Shown here: positions 55,673 through 63,224 of the stretch, piece after piece | Numbering within the stretch: position 1 is the stretch's first letter | How the letters are laid out: each line of letters opens with the position of its first letter | NCBI RefSeq assembly: GCF_002835935.1 | Contig: NZ_PJCF01000009.1 | Span: 103,571-167,570 of the forward strand | DNA length: 64,000 nt | From: Paraglaciecola sp. MB-3u-78 | Lineage (GTDB): Bacteria > Pseudomonadota > Gammaproteobacteria > Enterobacterales > Alteromonadaceae | Direction of reading: 5' to 3' | Notes under the pieces: model-generated | What the model was told of the DNA's origin: nothing | Database searches by the model: none | What the model saw: the letters and a program-made list of their open reading frames with translations, nothing else | Translations under genes and position numbers: made by a program

Positions 55673-56266
55673 TTATAGAAAGGTTGAAGCTAATCCTTTT
55701 AGCTGATTTATGCGGCGTGGTTTAGGCCTAACTAGAATGTCATCATTTATCTTCAAAACAATAGCTTTGATAACGTCCGTTGTTCGAGTTAAATGAGAAT
55801 AATCTTTAATAAACTTCAATTCCCAATCTATAAGAGTTCCTTTCAAAGATATTCTCTTGTCAGCCGCTCCTTTCGCTAAATCATTTTCCAAATATTTGGC
55901 AAGTGAGGTAACAGCCTTTTCATCATTTGAAAGTTCATGAAAATAATACTTCATCAGATAGAAAGAAAAATCTGGGGTTGCTCCCAATTCAGAACTAGCA
56001 AGATTTAGAATATCAATCATATGAGCCGGAACCCTTGTTTCGATTGATTTCCTCCGTTTATCCAATTGTCTTTTTATTGCAGGAGCTGATTGTTGAGGTG
56101 TGAGGATCGCTTTCTCACAGGTATTACAAACGCCAACTAGGACGTTTTTAACAGTACCAATACCATCACTAAAAGGCACATCTCGCAATGAGAATGTGGC
56201 ATTTTGAATCGACTTACACTCCTCGCACATTGCTTTTTGTGTATCGCCTACTTTAAATATTTTCAT
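55673..56266 (-). CDS. Putative antitoxin with N-terminal zinc finger (MqsA-like)
   Basis: A 197-residue protein. The N terminus has a CxxC...CxxC zinc-binding layout (MCEECKS at about 13-19 and GVCNTCEK at about 46-53), like the N-terminal domain of MqsA, which binds the toxin. A basic helical stretch follows (SAPAIKRQLDKRRKSIETRV), then a C-terminal helical domain that is not the MqsA HTH, with KAIVLKINDDILVRPKPRRI near the end. It starts 14 bases after the stop of the small upstream gene. The call as antitoxin is inferred from the pairing and zinc finger. Confidence 0.5.
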   Translation of the reverse strand: MKIFKVGDTQKAMCEECKSIQNATFSLRDVPFSDGIGTVKNVLVGVCNTCEKAILTPQQSAPAIKRQLDKRRKSIETRVPAHMIDILNLASSELGATPDFSFYLMKYYFHELSNDEKAVTSLAKYLENDLAKGAADKRISLKGTLIDWELKFIKDYSHLTRTTDVIKAIVLKINDDILVRPKPRRINQLKGLASTFL

Positions 56267-56280
56267 ACACTGACCTTTAC

Positions 56281-56577
56281 CTAATGATGAACACTAATAA
56301 ATACGCTATTAGGCTCAATTAAATACCACTTGATGTACCAATTTTTTCCCTGAAAACTAGTTTTTATTACATGAACATCAACTGTTGAATCAAAATAATG
56401 TGGACTTTCCCTATGCTCATTGCCTCTTGTCTGGGAGACAATATCAGTAACAAGATCTACACTGATTTGTCCTGTTGCTAACAGATTTTTAAGATTAATG
56501 TTGTCTCTTTGCTCGTGAACAATATTCCCCGATTTGAGACAGTCCACCAATTGACGCTTAACGTCTTTAAATCCCAT
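56281..56577 (-). CDS. Putative MqsR/RelE-like toxin
   Basis: A 98-residue protein. The pattern resembles MqsR-type ribonuclease toxins: an N-terminal helix (FKDVKRQLVDCLKSGNIVHE), a Gly-containing turn, and terminal beta strands HVIKTSFQGKNWYIKWYLI and NSVFISVHH. It precedes the zinc-finger gene by 14 bases, the toxin-first order of MqsRA. A perfect 8-bp inverted repeat lies just upstream of its start, as expected for an autoregulated toxin-antitoxin operon. No catalytic residue can be assigned with confidence. Confidence 0.5.
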   Translation of the reverse strand: MGFKDVKRQLVDCLKSGNIVHEQRDNINLKNLLATGQISVDLVTDIVSQTRGNEHRESPHYFDSTVDVHVIKTSFQGKNWYIKWYLIEPNSVFISVHH

Positions 56578-56591
56578 AGTAAACTCCCTTT

Positions 56592-56615
56592 AGTGTACGC
56601 CATGTGTCGTACACT
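56592..56615. promoter_or_regulatory. Inverted-repeat operator upstream of the toxin-antitoxin pair
   Basis: AGTGTACG and CGTACACT face each other across eight bases. The centre is about 25 bases upstream of the toxin-gene start, a normal place for an autorepression site. Confidence 0.55.
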
Positions 56616-56633
56616 TAGATCACAATAACAGAT

Positions 56634-57611
56634 TTAAGCATCTAAGTCACTATCGCTAAACATTGATGACTGGCTCAACGCAGATGGATGAGTTTTGTTA
56701 TAAACCTCTGTTAGTTTTGAACGAGAAACAAAAGTATAAACTTGTGTGCTCGTAATGTTCGCATGGCCTAGCATCTCTTGCACATGACGAAGGTCAGCGC
56801 CATTATCTAACATGATCGTTGCCGTTGAATGACGAAACAAGTGACATGCGCCGCCACGTTTAAAGCCAGCAAGTCTTACAAAACGTGAAGTCGCATCAGA
56901 TAATGCGTTTACTCTAAAACGTGCTCCTTTATCATTTAGAAAAAGCGCACTGCCTGATGCAATGGTGGCAAGTTGAGGTCTTAACTTAGCAAGATAAAAT
57001 ACTATCCATTCACATGCTCGCTCACTAATGGGCAATATGTATTCTCTGTCACCTTTGCCTTTTCTGATACGCACCAGTTGTTGCTTAATATCGATATCTT
57101 CAACATCGAGGTCTCTCAGCTCAACTCTGCGAATACCTGTAGCAAAAAAAGTTTCAAGAATGACTCTATCGACAAGTCCTTTTTCACCAAACAGAAGGGG
57201 TTGCTCTAGTATTTTTTCAACTACCTCTGCGGTAAAAATAGCTTTAGGTAATGGTCTACCCACTGTAGGTAATTCAATATGCGCCACTGGGTTATTTTCA
57301 ATCAACCCTCGGTTGTGCATTTTCCCCATAAAGGTTTTCACATTTAACAGTAATGCGTATTTATTCGCCTTACAAATTGGCTGGTTGTCCTTAGGTTTGC
57401 GGTACGCATTGAGATGCTCCATATAATCATCCATCAATGCGATATCAATCTGCTGGATAGTCAATACGTCTCGAGTAAAACACCACATGCAGAATTTTCT
57501 TAGACTGTATTTTTTTGCTCGAATGGTATCATCAGCTTGTCCACGTGAGAGGCATAAGGCTAAGTAGTAGCGAACACAACGCCATAAACGATTAGTGGTA
57601 GGCTTTTGCAT
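56634..57611 (-). CDS. Tyrosine recombinase/integrase
   Basis: A 325-residue site-specific recombinase. The N-terminal SAM-like domain binds DNA (residues about 5-110). The catalytic domain has Arg in FFATGIRRVELRDLDVEDID, His and Arg in CHLFRHSTATIMLDNG, His in MLGHANITSTQVYT and Tyr in the latter segment. All catalytic residues seem present. It overlaps the upstream 158-residue gene by 20 bases. The three-gene set (57592, 58107 and this) is probably a mobile element using tyrosine recombination. Confidence 0.9.
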   Translation of the reverse strand: MQKPTTNRLWRCVRYYLALCLSRGQADDTIRAKKYSLRKFCMWCFTRDVLTIQQIDIALMDDYMEHLNAYRKPKDNQPICKANKYALLLNVKTFMGKMHNRGLIENNPVAHIELPTVGRPLPKAIFTAEVVEKILEQPLLFGEKGLVDRVILETFFATGIRRVELRDLDVEDIDIKQQLVRIRKGKGDREYILPISERACEWIVFYLAKLRPQLATIASGSALFLNDKGARFRVNALSDATSRFVRLAGFKRGGACHLFRHSTATIMLDNGADLRHVQEMLGHANITSTQVYTFVSRSKLTEVYNKTHPSALSQSSMFSDSDLDA

Positions 57612-58068
57612 ATGATATCTCCTTAACTAATTTCATACCGTCTAAGACAAATTGACCCAACTCAGGTTTGTGCCAGCGGATAATCGCAGGTTGCCATGAA
57701 CGAACCCGACCATAACGATAGCCAACGGCTGAAACGAAATGACCAAATTCATCACGCTCTGGAAAAACAACACAGCCACGAAATAACTCACCCCCTTTCG
57801 CTGTTAATAAGCCGCAATGTTGAAGTTGACCACGAATAGCGCCACCTTCTAGTGTTCTTCCGTTAGGGATTTGTAAGCCTAAAGTTCGGTCACAAATCCC
57901 CATGTAGGAGTGAGATTGTAGCTCTGTGGGTATCGTTGTTAGTGAAGATGTAATCAAGCGCTTGTTGTCACTACCAAGTAAGCAGCTTCGGTAGAAATCG
58001 AACGCTTGCTTGATATACATATCTTCAAGCGATAGCTGTCCAAATATTTCTTCATGCATTGGTTTCAC
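57592..58068 (-). CDS. Unknown protein of the tyrosine-recombinase module
   Basis: A 158-residue protein. Repeated patterns suggest a beta-rich core: LGLQIPNGRTLEGGAIRGQL, LLTAKGGELFRGCVVFPERD and YRYGRVRSWQPAIIRWHKPE. I believe similar genes accompany tyrosine recombinases and cysteine-rich proteins in some transposon-like elements, but I cannot name the family. It is translationally coupled to the recombinase gene. Confidence 0.6.
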   Translation of the reverse strand: MKPMHEEIFGQLSLEDMYIKQAFDFYRSCLLGSDNKRLITSSLTTIPTELQSHSYMGICDRTLGLQIPNGRTLEGGAIRGQLQHCGLLTAKGGELFRGCVVFPERDEFGHFVSAVGYRYGRVRSWQPAIIRWHKPELGQFVLDGMKLVKEISYAKAYH

Positions 58069-58106
58069 CTATTTCCTTTAATCTGTATTAACTCGGCTAT
58101 TTCAAG

Positions 58107-58526
58107 CTATTTGGGTTTGGCTGGATGCTTAACGTTACTCGTATGCAAATAAAATATTCTTAAGCAATTAGAAGTATTTGTTAAACAGAAATGGCATGTC
58201 GTTAAGTTAGCGATGTTATTAGCATCGACATCCTTAACTTCTTTATACTGCTTTATGGGCACTACAGCATAGCAAGGTAAAGTATTGGAACCCTGATGCG
58301 TTACTTTTTGCTTTTGCTTTGTTCTAAACCGCTGTTGTCTAGTGGCATTATTTAGACGACCAATGCGGGTAGCTTGATATCTTTTAGCGGCTCGTTGAAG
58401 CGTGATTTTGCGTGCAAAATATCCGCAAGCGGAGCGACAATATATATTGCCTCTATCACAACGAGAACATATAACGGTTTTTGAATGGCAACGAGAACAA
58501 TAAAACAGGCGAAATGAACCTTTCAT
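58107..58526 (-). CDS. Cysteine-rich zinc-binding protein of the recombinase module
   Basis: About 139 residues. Three cysteine pairs at the N terminus (FYCSRCHSKTVICSRCDRGN, then IYCRSACGYFARK) suggest two zinc ribbons. A strongly basic region follows (LQRAAKRYQATRIGRLNNAT, RQQRFRTKQKQKVTHQGS), which likely binds DNA. The start at 58526 has a GGGGAT upstream; a start at 58547 is also possible. It is the first gene of the three-gene module. The C-terminal tail is divergent. Confidence 0.6.
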   Translation of the reverse strand: MKGSFRLFYCSRCHSKTVICSRCDRGNIYCRSACGYFARKITLQRAAKRYQATRIGRLNNATRQQRFRTKQKQKVTHQGSNTLPCYAVVPIKQYKEVKDVDANNIANLTTCHFCLTNTSNCLRIFYLHTSNVKHPAKPK

Positions 58527-58622
58527 GAAGAGATCCCCGTTGCTCAACCCGATAATATAAAATATATGATATTTTAAGGTAACTCATATCAACCCCAACA
58601 AAAGTCACTTAATATGAAGTAG

Positions 58623-59279
58623 TTGGGTAGTCAGAATACTGGTTCGTCATTACGATTACTTTATTACAAAGCACGGATTTATCATCCAAAGTTAGGCCGA
58701 TTCCTGCAAACTGATCCTGTGGGTTATGAAGATCAGATGAATCTTTATGCTTATGTGGGGAATGATCCGGTTAATATGGTGGGTCCGACTGGGGAGTTTG
58801 GACAGTTTGTGGCAGGAGCGTTATTTAGTATGGGTTTAGAATTGACGGTACAACTTATAGAAAGCGGTGGCGACTTCTCTAAAGTGAACGGTTCTAAAAT
58901 TTTAGTAGCTGGTGTTATGGGTGCAGTAGGTGTTGGAATCGGATCGAAAATTGATAAAGCAGCGATTGCAGTCAAGGCGTTGACTGGAAGCAGTGTGAAA
59001 GCAACAGCGACAAATATAGGTTTAAATACTACTACTGCAACGCTTACATCTGGTTTGGAAAATGCTACCAACAATATTGTTGATAGCGTGCAACACGAAG
59101 GTTTGCAGCATGATCTAGGTGGCGACTTGGCTAGTGGCGCTGAAGGCGGATTGACTAACTCAAGTGTTTCTGCAACTACTGGGAAATTGGGGTTGAGTGG
59201 TGGTAAGCAACAAGCAGTCAATCAAGCCGTAGAAGCGACCAAGAAAATATTTGAAACCGTGTGGAAGGACGACAAATAA
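58623..59279 (+). CDS. Headless Rhs C-terminal toxin, cassette 3
   Basis: A 218-residue protein from a TTG start. [19 protein letters not shown] and [20 protein letters not shown] are the Rhs core end, nearly identical to cassettes 1 and 2. The hinge reads NMVGPTG, with the usual Asp replaced by Gly. The tip is Gly/Ala/Val-rich ([20 protein letters not shown]) and ends with a helix [18 protein letters not shown]. The stop overlaps the start of a membrane-protein gene (TAATG). No nuclease motif was seen. Confidence 0.7.
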   Translation: MGSQNTGSSLRLLYYKARIYHPKLGRFLQTDPVGYEDQMNLYAYVGNDPVNMVGPTGEFGQFVAGALFSMGLELTVQLIESGGDFSKVNGSKILVAGVMGAVGVGIGSKIDKAAIAVKALTGSSVKATATNIGLNTTTATLTSGLENATNNIVDSVQHEGLQHDLGGDLASGAEGGLTNSSVSATTGKLGLSGGKQQAVNQAVEATKKIFETVWKDDK

Positions 59280-59644
59280 TGAATGTGAAAAGGTTAACGA
59301 CTAGGTATGAAAACTTTTTCTCATATTTAGTTAATTTAACGTTGGTTATACTTATTGTCATGGTAATTCAAAACTTTAAGTCTTTCGATCTTGAGAAGTC
59401 TTTTATAGCTTTTTCATATGCATTTGGCGGCCTTTTGGTTTTATGCACACTTATTGCGTTGCCATTAGACATCATTACATTAAGAAAAGACAAAATTATG
59501 TGCAGTGAAGTTGGTGTGGATTATGAAAGCCAATTTGCTGAATTAGACAAGTCTAGCCGAAAATCTCTTAGAAAGAAGTACGCAGATTGGATTGGAAAAG
59601 GTAAAAAAGAAACCAAGGTAGATTGGTTAAACTTTGAAGAATAA
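59279..59644 (+). CDS. Probable membrane immunity protein for cassette 3
   Basis: A 121-residue protein with two membrane helices at about 15-36 (FSYLVNLTLVILIVMVIQNF) and 48-70 (YAFGGLLVLCTLIALPLDII), then a basic cytosolic tail (FAELDKSSRKSLRKKYADWI). The start lies in the toxin-gene stop. A membrane immunity protein again implies a membrane-acting toxin. A longer frame from 59261 exists but begins inside the toxin gene. Confidence 0.6.
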   Translation: MNVKRLTTRYENFFSYLVNLTLVILIVMVIQNFKSFDLEKSFIAFSYAFGGLLVLCTLIALPLDIITLRKDKIMCSEVGVDYESQFAELDKSSRKSLRKKYADWIGKGKKETKVDWLNFEE

Positions 59645-59729
59645 GCAACGTGTTACCCGCGGTTTCTGAGCCACATGGGGCAACAAGATAACAATTAACA
59701 ATAACAATTAACAAGACACCCATTGTAAA

Positions 59730-59775
59730 TAACTATCGTAACTATCGGGGTCAGTAACTATGAACTATCGGGGTC
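59730..59775. repeat. Stacked end sequences left of element copy 2
   Basis: AACTATCGTAACTATCGGGG and TCAGTAACTATGAACTATCG contain three partial or complete copies of the AACTATCGGGGTCAG end, next to each other. Confidence 0.65.
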
Positions 59776-60222
59776 AGTACAACGTTAAATAACGCATAGG
59801 CTAACCTTGTTGCTTACTTAACTCAAAGATAAGGACATCCTATGAGTCGTTTGCCTCGTATTGAGCTAAACCCAGTTAGGGCCTCGATGGTGGCACAGCC
59901 TTCTGAATATGTTTGGTCTAGTTATCAGATAAATGCATTAGGTAAGGTTTCAAATCTATGCACTCCACATTGTTTATACACCGCGTTAGGTATTAATGAT
60001 ACTGAGCGCCAAGCCACCTATCGTCGTTTATTTACTAGTCATGTCGAGGGGGAATTGTTAGAAGAAATTAGAGCCGCCACTAAGTCAGGTATGGCCTTAG
60101 GTAATGATAGATTTAAAAGCGAACTGACATCACTAACAGGTAGACGCTTTCATACATTGCCGCCTGGCAGGAAACTTGGATGGCGTAAGAGTTAATTTAA
60201 CTTTGCTCTGACCCCGATAGTT
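59763..60222 (+). mobile_element. RAYT-derived non-autonomous element, copy 2
   Basis: A 460-bp unit with the same inverted ends as copy 1 (AACTATCGGGGTCAG at 59763 and CTGACCCCGATAGTT ending at 60222) and nearly the same interior, including the deleted transposase. Confidence 0.75.
59842..60195 (+). CDS. Internally deleted REP-associated transposase, copy 2
   Basis: A 117-residue protein identical to copy 1 (53301) except Gln to Lys in RAATKSGM and Leu to Phe in GRRFHTLPPG. The same in-frame deletion joins MSRLPRI to ELNPVRAS, so both copies descend from one deletion event. Catalytic motifs are absent. Confidence 0.75.
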   Translation: MSRLPRIELNPVRASMVAQPSEYVWSSYQINALGKVSNLCTPHCLYTALGINDTERQATYRRLFTSHVEGELLEEIRAATKSGMALGNDRFKSELTSLTGRRFHTLPPGRKLGWRKS

Positions 60223-60236
60223 ATAGACTGAAACTG

Positions 60237-61340
60237 TCAGCCGCCGATATAAGACATCTCAACTTTTTTGTGTCTTGTCGTCGCTTCTGTGCGAAGTTCT
60301 GAATACCGATCTTCTCGCTGGTTCCAAATTAGCCCTATAGCATTGGTAATTTGCGTATCGCTCTTACCTGAACGCATAAGTGCCCGTAAATCATGGCCCG
60401 CCCCCGCGAATAGGCAAGTGTACAACTTGCCATCAGTTGAAACACGGGCGCGTGTGCAGGTAGAGCAGAAGGCTTGCGTTACGCTGGATATAACGCCGAT
60501 TTCGCCGCTACCATCCGCATAGGTCCAGCGCTGGGCGACTTCACCGCTGTAGTTGGATGGTGCTTCGATGAGCGGCATCTCAGCGTTAACCATGCGTACA
60601 ATCTCGGCCGAGGAAACGACATCGTTCATACACCAGCCGTTGGAGGTGCCCACGTCCATGAATTCGATAAAGCGTACAATGTGACCGCTACCTTTGAAAT
60701 GCCGCGCCATGGCAACGATATCTTTATCGTTGACCCCCTTCTTGACCACCATGTTGATTTTAATGGACGTAAAGCCAGCGCCGTGTGCCGCGTCGATACC
60801 CTTTAACACATCGGCCACGGGGTAATTAACATCGTTCATAGCACGAAATGTCACCTCATCGAGGGAATCGAGTGAGACAGTCACTCGATTCAGGCCTGCG
60901 GCCTTGAGCGCTTTGGCTTTCTTGGGTAATAACGTGGCGATCGTAGTAAGGGCTATATCAAGTGGTTTTCCGCCTTGTGTTTTGAGGGTGGCCAGCATTT
61001 CGACCAACACATCGAGGTTTTTACGCAGCAGGGGCTCGCCGCCCGTGAGACGAACTTTCGTAACACCGTGTGCAACAAACAGCCGCGCCATGCGCGTGAT
61101 TTCCTCGAAACTCAAAAGTTCGGACCGTGGCAGGTATTGGTAGCCATTCCCGAAGATTTCCTTCGGCATACAATAGGTACAACGGAAGTTACAGCGGTCG
61201 GTTACCGAAATACGTAGATCGCCCAAGAGCCTACCGCGTGTATCTGAGGTCTGGCCACTAGGGGCAGCCGCGTTCGCTGGAATTATCGGCATTTGGCCTG
61301 CAGAAAGCAGGTCAATAATAGGGATTAACTTTATAGTCAT
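60237..61340 (-). CDS. moaA: GTP 3',8-cyclase (molybdenum cofactor biosynthesis)
   Basis: About 367 residues: a radical-SAM enzyme for the first step of molybdopterin synthesis. The first cluster motif is RCNFRCTYC, and [11 protein letters not shown] is the SAM-binding GGE region. [16 protein letters not shown] and [14 protein letters not shown] follow, then the C-terminal cluster [20 protein letters not shown]. It ends in GG, as needed for activity. The usual TTNG motif reads [15 protein letters not shown], an odd replacement. A longer frame from 61421 is possible, but [10 protein letters not shown] at 61340 is the natural start. GC is clearly higher than its surroundings, no other moa gene is near, and RAYT-type ends flank it, so it is probably imported. 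Confidence 0.9.
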   Translation of the reverse strand: MTIKLIPIIDLLSAGQMPIIPANAAAPSGQTSDTRGRLLGDLRISVTDRCNFRCTYCMPKEIFGNGYQYLPRSELLSFEEITRMARLFVAHGVTKVRLTGGEPLLRKNLDVLVEMLATLKTQGGKPLDIALTTIATLLPKKAKALKAAGLNRVTVSLDSLDEVTFRAMNDVNYPVADVLKGIDAAHGAGFTSIKINMVVKKGVNDKDIVAMARHFKGSGHIVRFIEFMDVGTSNGWCMNDVVSSAEIVRMVNAEMPLIEAPSNYSGEVAQRWTYADGSGEIGVISSVTQAFCSTCTRARVSTDGKLYTCLFAGAGHDLRALMRSGKSDTQITNAIGLIWNQREDRYSELRTEATTRHKKVEMSYIGG

Positions 61341-61613
61341 TGGGCGCCTGATATGGATAAATTGATTCTTGAGCGATAAGTTGTGACGAGCAGCTATAGT
61401 GCGATAATCCACCTGTCTCAAAGAACGCTAGCGGCTTCAGCCGATAGTATTTTCTTCCACATCGATTGTTTGCTCGGCATATTGCTGCGACATGACTCCC
61501 TGCAACTCTCGCACTAGGGAGTAACTCCCTATGCTCGCTTACCGAAACCATAACACTGCTAAGATAGTTTTCAATCGCTACTATAACAATAAATATTATA
61601 AATAATTGGCGAA
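61341..61613 (-). other. Region upstream of moaA
   Basis: About 270 bases with no supported gene. Hairpins such as GGCTGAAGCC occur, but I could not fold the molybdenum-cofactor riboswitch from this stretch. An inverted repeat GGGAGTTACTCCC lies near 61515. Confidence 0.4.
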
Positions 61614-61685
61614 CATACATTGCCGCCTGGCAGGAAACTTGGATGGCGTAAGAGTTAATTTAACTTTGTTCTGACCCCGATAGTT
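61614..61685 (+). mobile_element. RAYT-derived element, 3' remnant (copy 3)
   Basis: The last 72 bases of the element are present (from CATACATTGCCGCCTGGCAG to TCTGACCCCGATAGTT), nearly identical to copies 1 and 2. The rest is absent. Confidence 0.75.
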
Positions 61686-61756
61686 TTTTTGACCCCGATA
61701 GTTTTTGTTCTGACCCCGATAGTTTTATTAGTTTTATTGTTCTGACCCCGATAGTT
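61686..61756 (+). repeat. Stacked end sequences next to element copy 3
   Basis: After the copy 3 end, TTTTTTGACCCCGATAGTT, then TTGTTCTGACCCCGATAGTT and TTGTTCTGACCCCGATAG follow in tandem: three further copies of the element end without any interior. A related ACTGTCGGGATGAG lies just beyond. Confidence 0.7.
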
Positions 61757-61780
61757 TTATGAACTGTCGGGATGAGAACT

Positions 61781-62332
61781 CTACTGCGGTTTTGAGTCAA
61801 ATTGGTCAAAACAATCGCCATAAGTGTTGCGTAAGCTGCCGTCAGGATCGTGGACTTTGACTGTATCAGCAGACCAATTAAGAAAGACCACGTTTTTACC
61901 CTTTGATTTGGTGTAACTTGGCACGATAAGCGCGTTGACCCTAGATTGTCGTGCACGCTCAAACAATGTCCATCCGCGACGTTGACTATTAGGTAGTAAC
62001 CATCCACCACTGAAGTAAGCGCGAGTGTCGGGATGGTCAACGGCATTTAATACCCTGTCACAGGTGGCTGTATAGGACAAAAGTACGACGGGATCAATAA
62101 GGGTGATGCCATCGCCAGCGGCCTTACTTTCATACATTGCAGTGAACTGGTCGATGCAGGTGTAAAGTGCTGCCTGGCCTTTGGGGTTAAAGCGACCTCC
62201 TCGCGATTTCGAACCATCACCACTTAACGGGGCATAAGCCCATTTTAGGCTGTGTACGCGATAGACTGTCTGATTAATTGAGTCGCCCTGGGTGTGTTCA
62301 AAGTCACCTATGAGTTCATCAATCAAGCTCAC
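61781..62332 (-). CDS. RES-domain toxin
   Basis: A 183-residue RES-family toxin; studied members destroy NAD+. The motif R-x-Y appears in RVHSLKWAYAPLSGDGSKSR and GGRFNPKGQAALYTCIDQFT, with the conserved Arg, Tyr and Glu (MYES) expected in the active site. The C-terminal LNWSADTVKVHDPDG is also conserved. The start overlaps the antitoxin stop by four bases, so translation is coupled. Intact as far as visible. Confidence 0.85.
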   Translation of the reverse strand: MSLIDELIGDFEHTQGDSINQTVYRVHSLKWAYAPLSGDGSKSRGGRFNPKGQAALYTCIDQFTAMYESKAAGDGITLIDPVVLLSYTATCDRVLNAVDHPDTRAYFSGGWLLPNSQRRGWTLFERARQSRVNALIVPSYTKSKGKNVVFLNWSADTVKVHDPDGSLRNTYGDCFDQFDSKPQ

Positions 62333-62700
62333 TCGAACCCGCCTGCCTCTTTCATGCCGATGTAGTCGTTTATCGCAATCAGTCCCTGGCTGCCGAATTC
62401 GCGCAGAACTTCAGAGGCTGACTTGTTATCAAATGCCGGAATGGGTGTACTGCGAAACCACAGCCAGCTGCGCTCTTTGGAATAGTCGAACCATGGAGAT
62501 ATTCGCTCAATGATGGCGTGAATATCTTGCAAACGAGATTGCACTTTGATTGACTGAAACCGGTCGGTACGTTTTAGCGATGTCTCTGGCAGACCTGCAG
62601 AGAAGGCCAGCGTTTCCATATTGGTATGCAGTTGTTCAACCCATTTGCGCGGGTCTTCTATTTCAGAGCCGTCAGGCATTTGTGAGAATGTAGAAAGCAT
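62329..62700 (-). CDS. Xre/MbcA/ParS-type antitoxin (DUF2384)
   Basis: A 123-residue antitoxin partner of the RES toxin. The N-terminal part has a helical DNA-binding-like region (LHTNMETLAFSAGLPETSLK), and the C-terminal DUF2384 toxin-binding part reads WFDYSKERSWLWFRSTPIPA, then FDNKSASEVLREFGSQGLIA and a tail MKEAGGFE. The antitoxin-first order and four-base overlap are typical of RES-Xre modules. Confidence 0.85.
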   Translation of the reverse strand: MLSTFSQMPDGSEIEDPRKWVEQLHTNMETLAFSAGLPETSLKRTDRFQSIKVQSRLQDIHAIIERISPWFDYSKERSWLWFRSTPIPAFDNKSASEVLREFGSQGLIAINDYIGMKEAGGFE

Positions 62701-63224
62701 AGTGACGCCATTTGTGACCAGTAATATGTCGAATTATATGTCATAATGTTGGCAGTGTCACCAATATTCACGAAGAGTTGGAAGCAACATTCAACCTAGA
62801 CTAGGTAAATTAAGGATCCACATTCTTTTTTCCTAAGGCATGAGACGATAGTTTCACCATATTAATGGCATCATGAATTCCATGGTGATGGGAACCCTTT
62901 TTAAAGCATAAACGGAAAGGAGCGCGAAGGGGAAAGTAATCAGGACGAAGTACCAAATTTAGTTGTAAATGATTCTCATTTGCTACAAGCCAAGTCGACC
63001 TTATGTTTAAGAAAACCCAAAATTAGAGAAGATTTTTTAGCGGTCTGCGTATCTTTTTTTATGATTTTAAGAAATAGCCTACTCTGTAATTGAGGAGTAA
63101 CCATCCATAATCTCACATTTTATTTTTGCTTATGTGACACTAAGAGATAATAAAAGAAAATCATTAAATGGAATGTATGAAATTAGCGGGGAAAGACATG
63201 TTAATCTTCCCCTAACAAAATTAG
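62701..63224. other. Gene-poor region with a Fur-like palindrome
   Basis: About 520 bases in which I can support no gene. At 62965-62983 the sequence GTAAATGATTCTCATTTGC contains AAATGA and TCATTT arms and resembles a Fur box, but no iron gene follows on either side. Confidence 0.4.

Noticed and set aside
58751..59221. A 156-residue minus-strand frame opposite Rhs cassette 3
   Set aside because: Pro/Ala/Val-rich translation mirrors the Gly/Ala-rich coding strand; a shadow of the toxin gene.
61341..61613. Molybdenum-cofactor riboswitch upstream of moaA
   Set aside because: Short hairpins exist, but the conserved core of the known RNA motif could not be found.
61312..61620. A 102-residue minus-strand frame upstream of moaA
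   Set aside because: It overlaps the moaA start in another frame and has no recognisable features; more likely the leader region.
52053..61760. A CRISPR array or integron made of the repeated GACCCCGATAGTT units
   Set aside because: The units are irregularly spaced, occur in both orientations and coincide with the ends of a transposase-derived element. There are no cas genes, no integron integrase and no attC folding.
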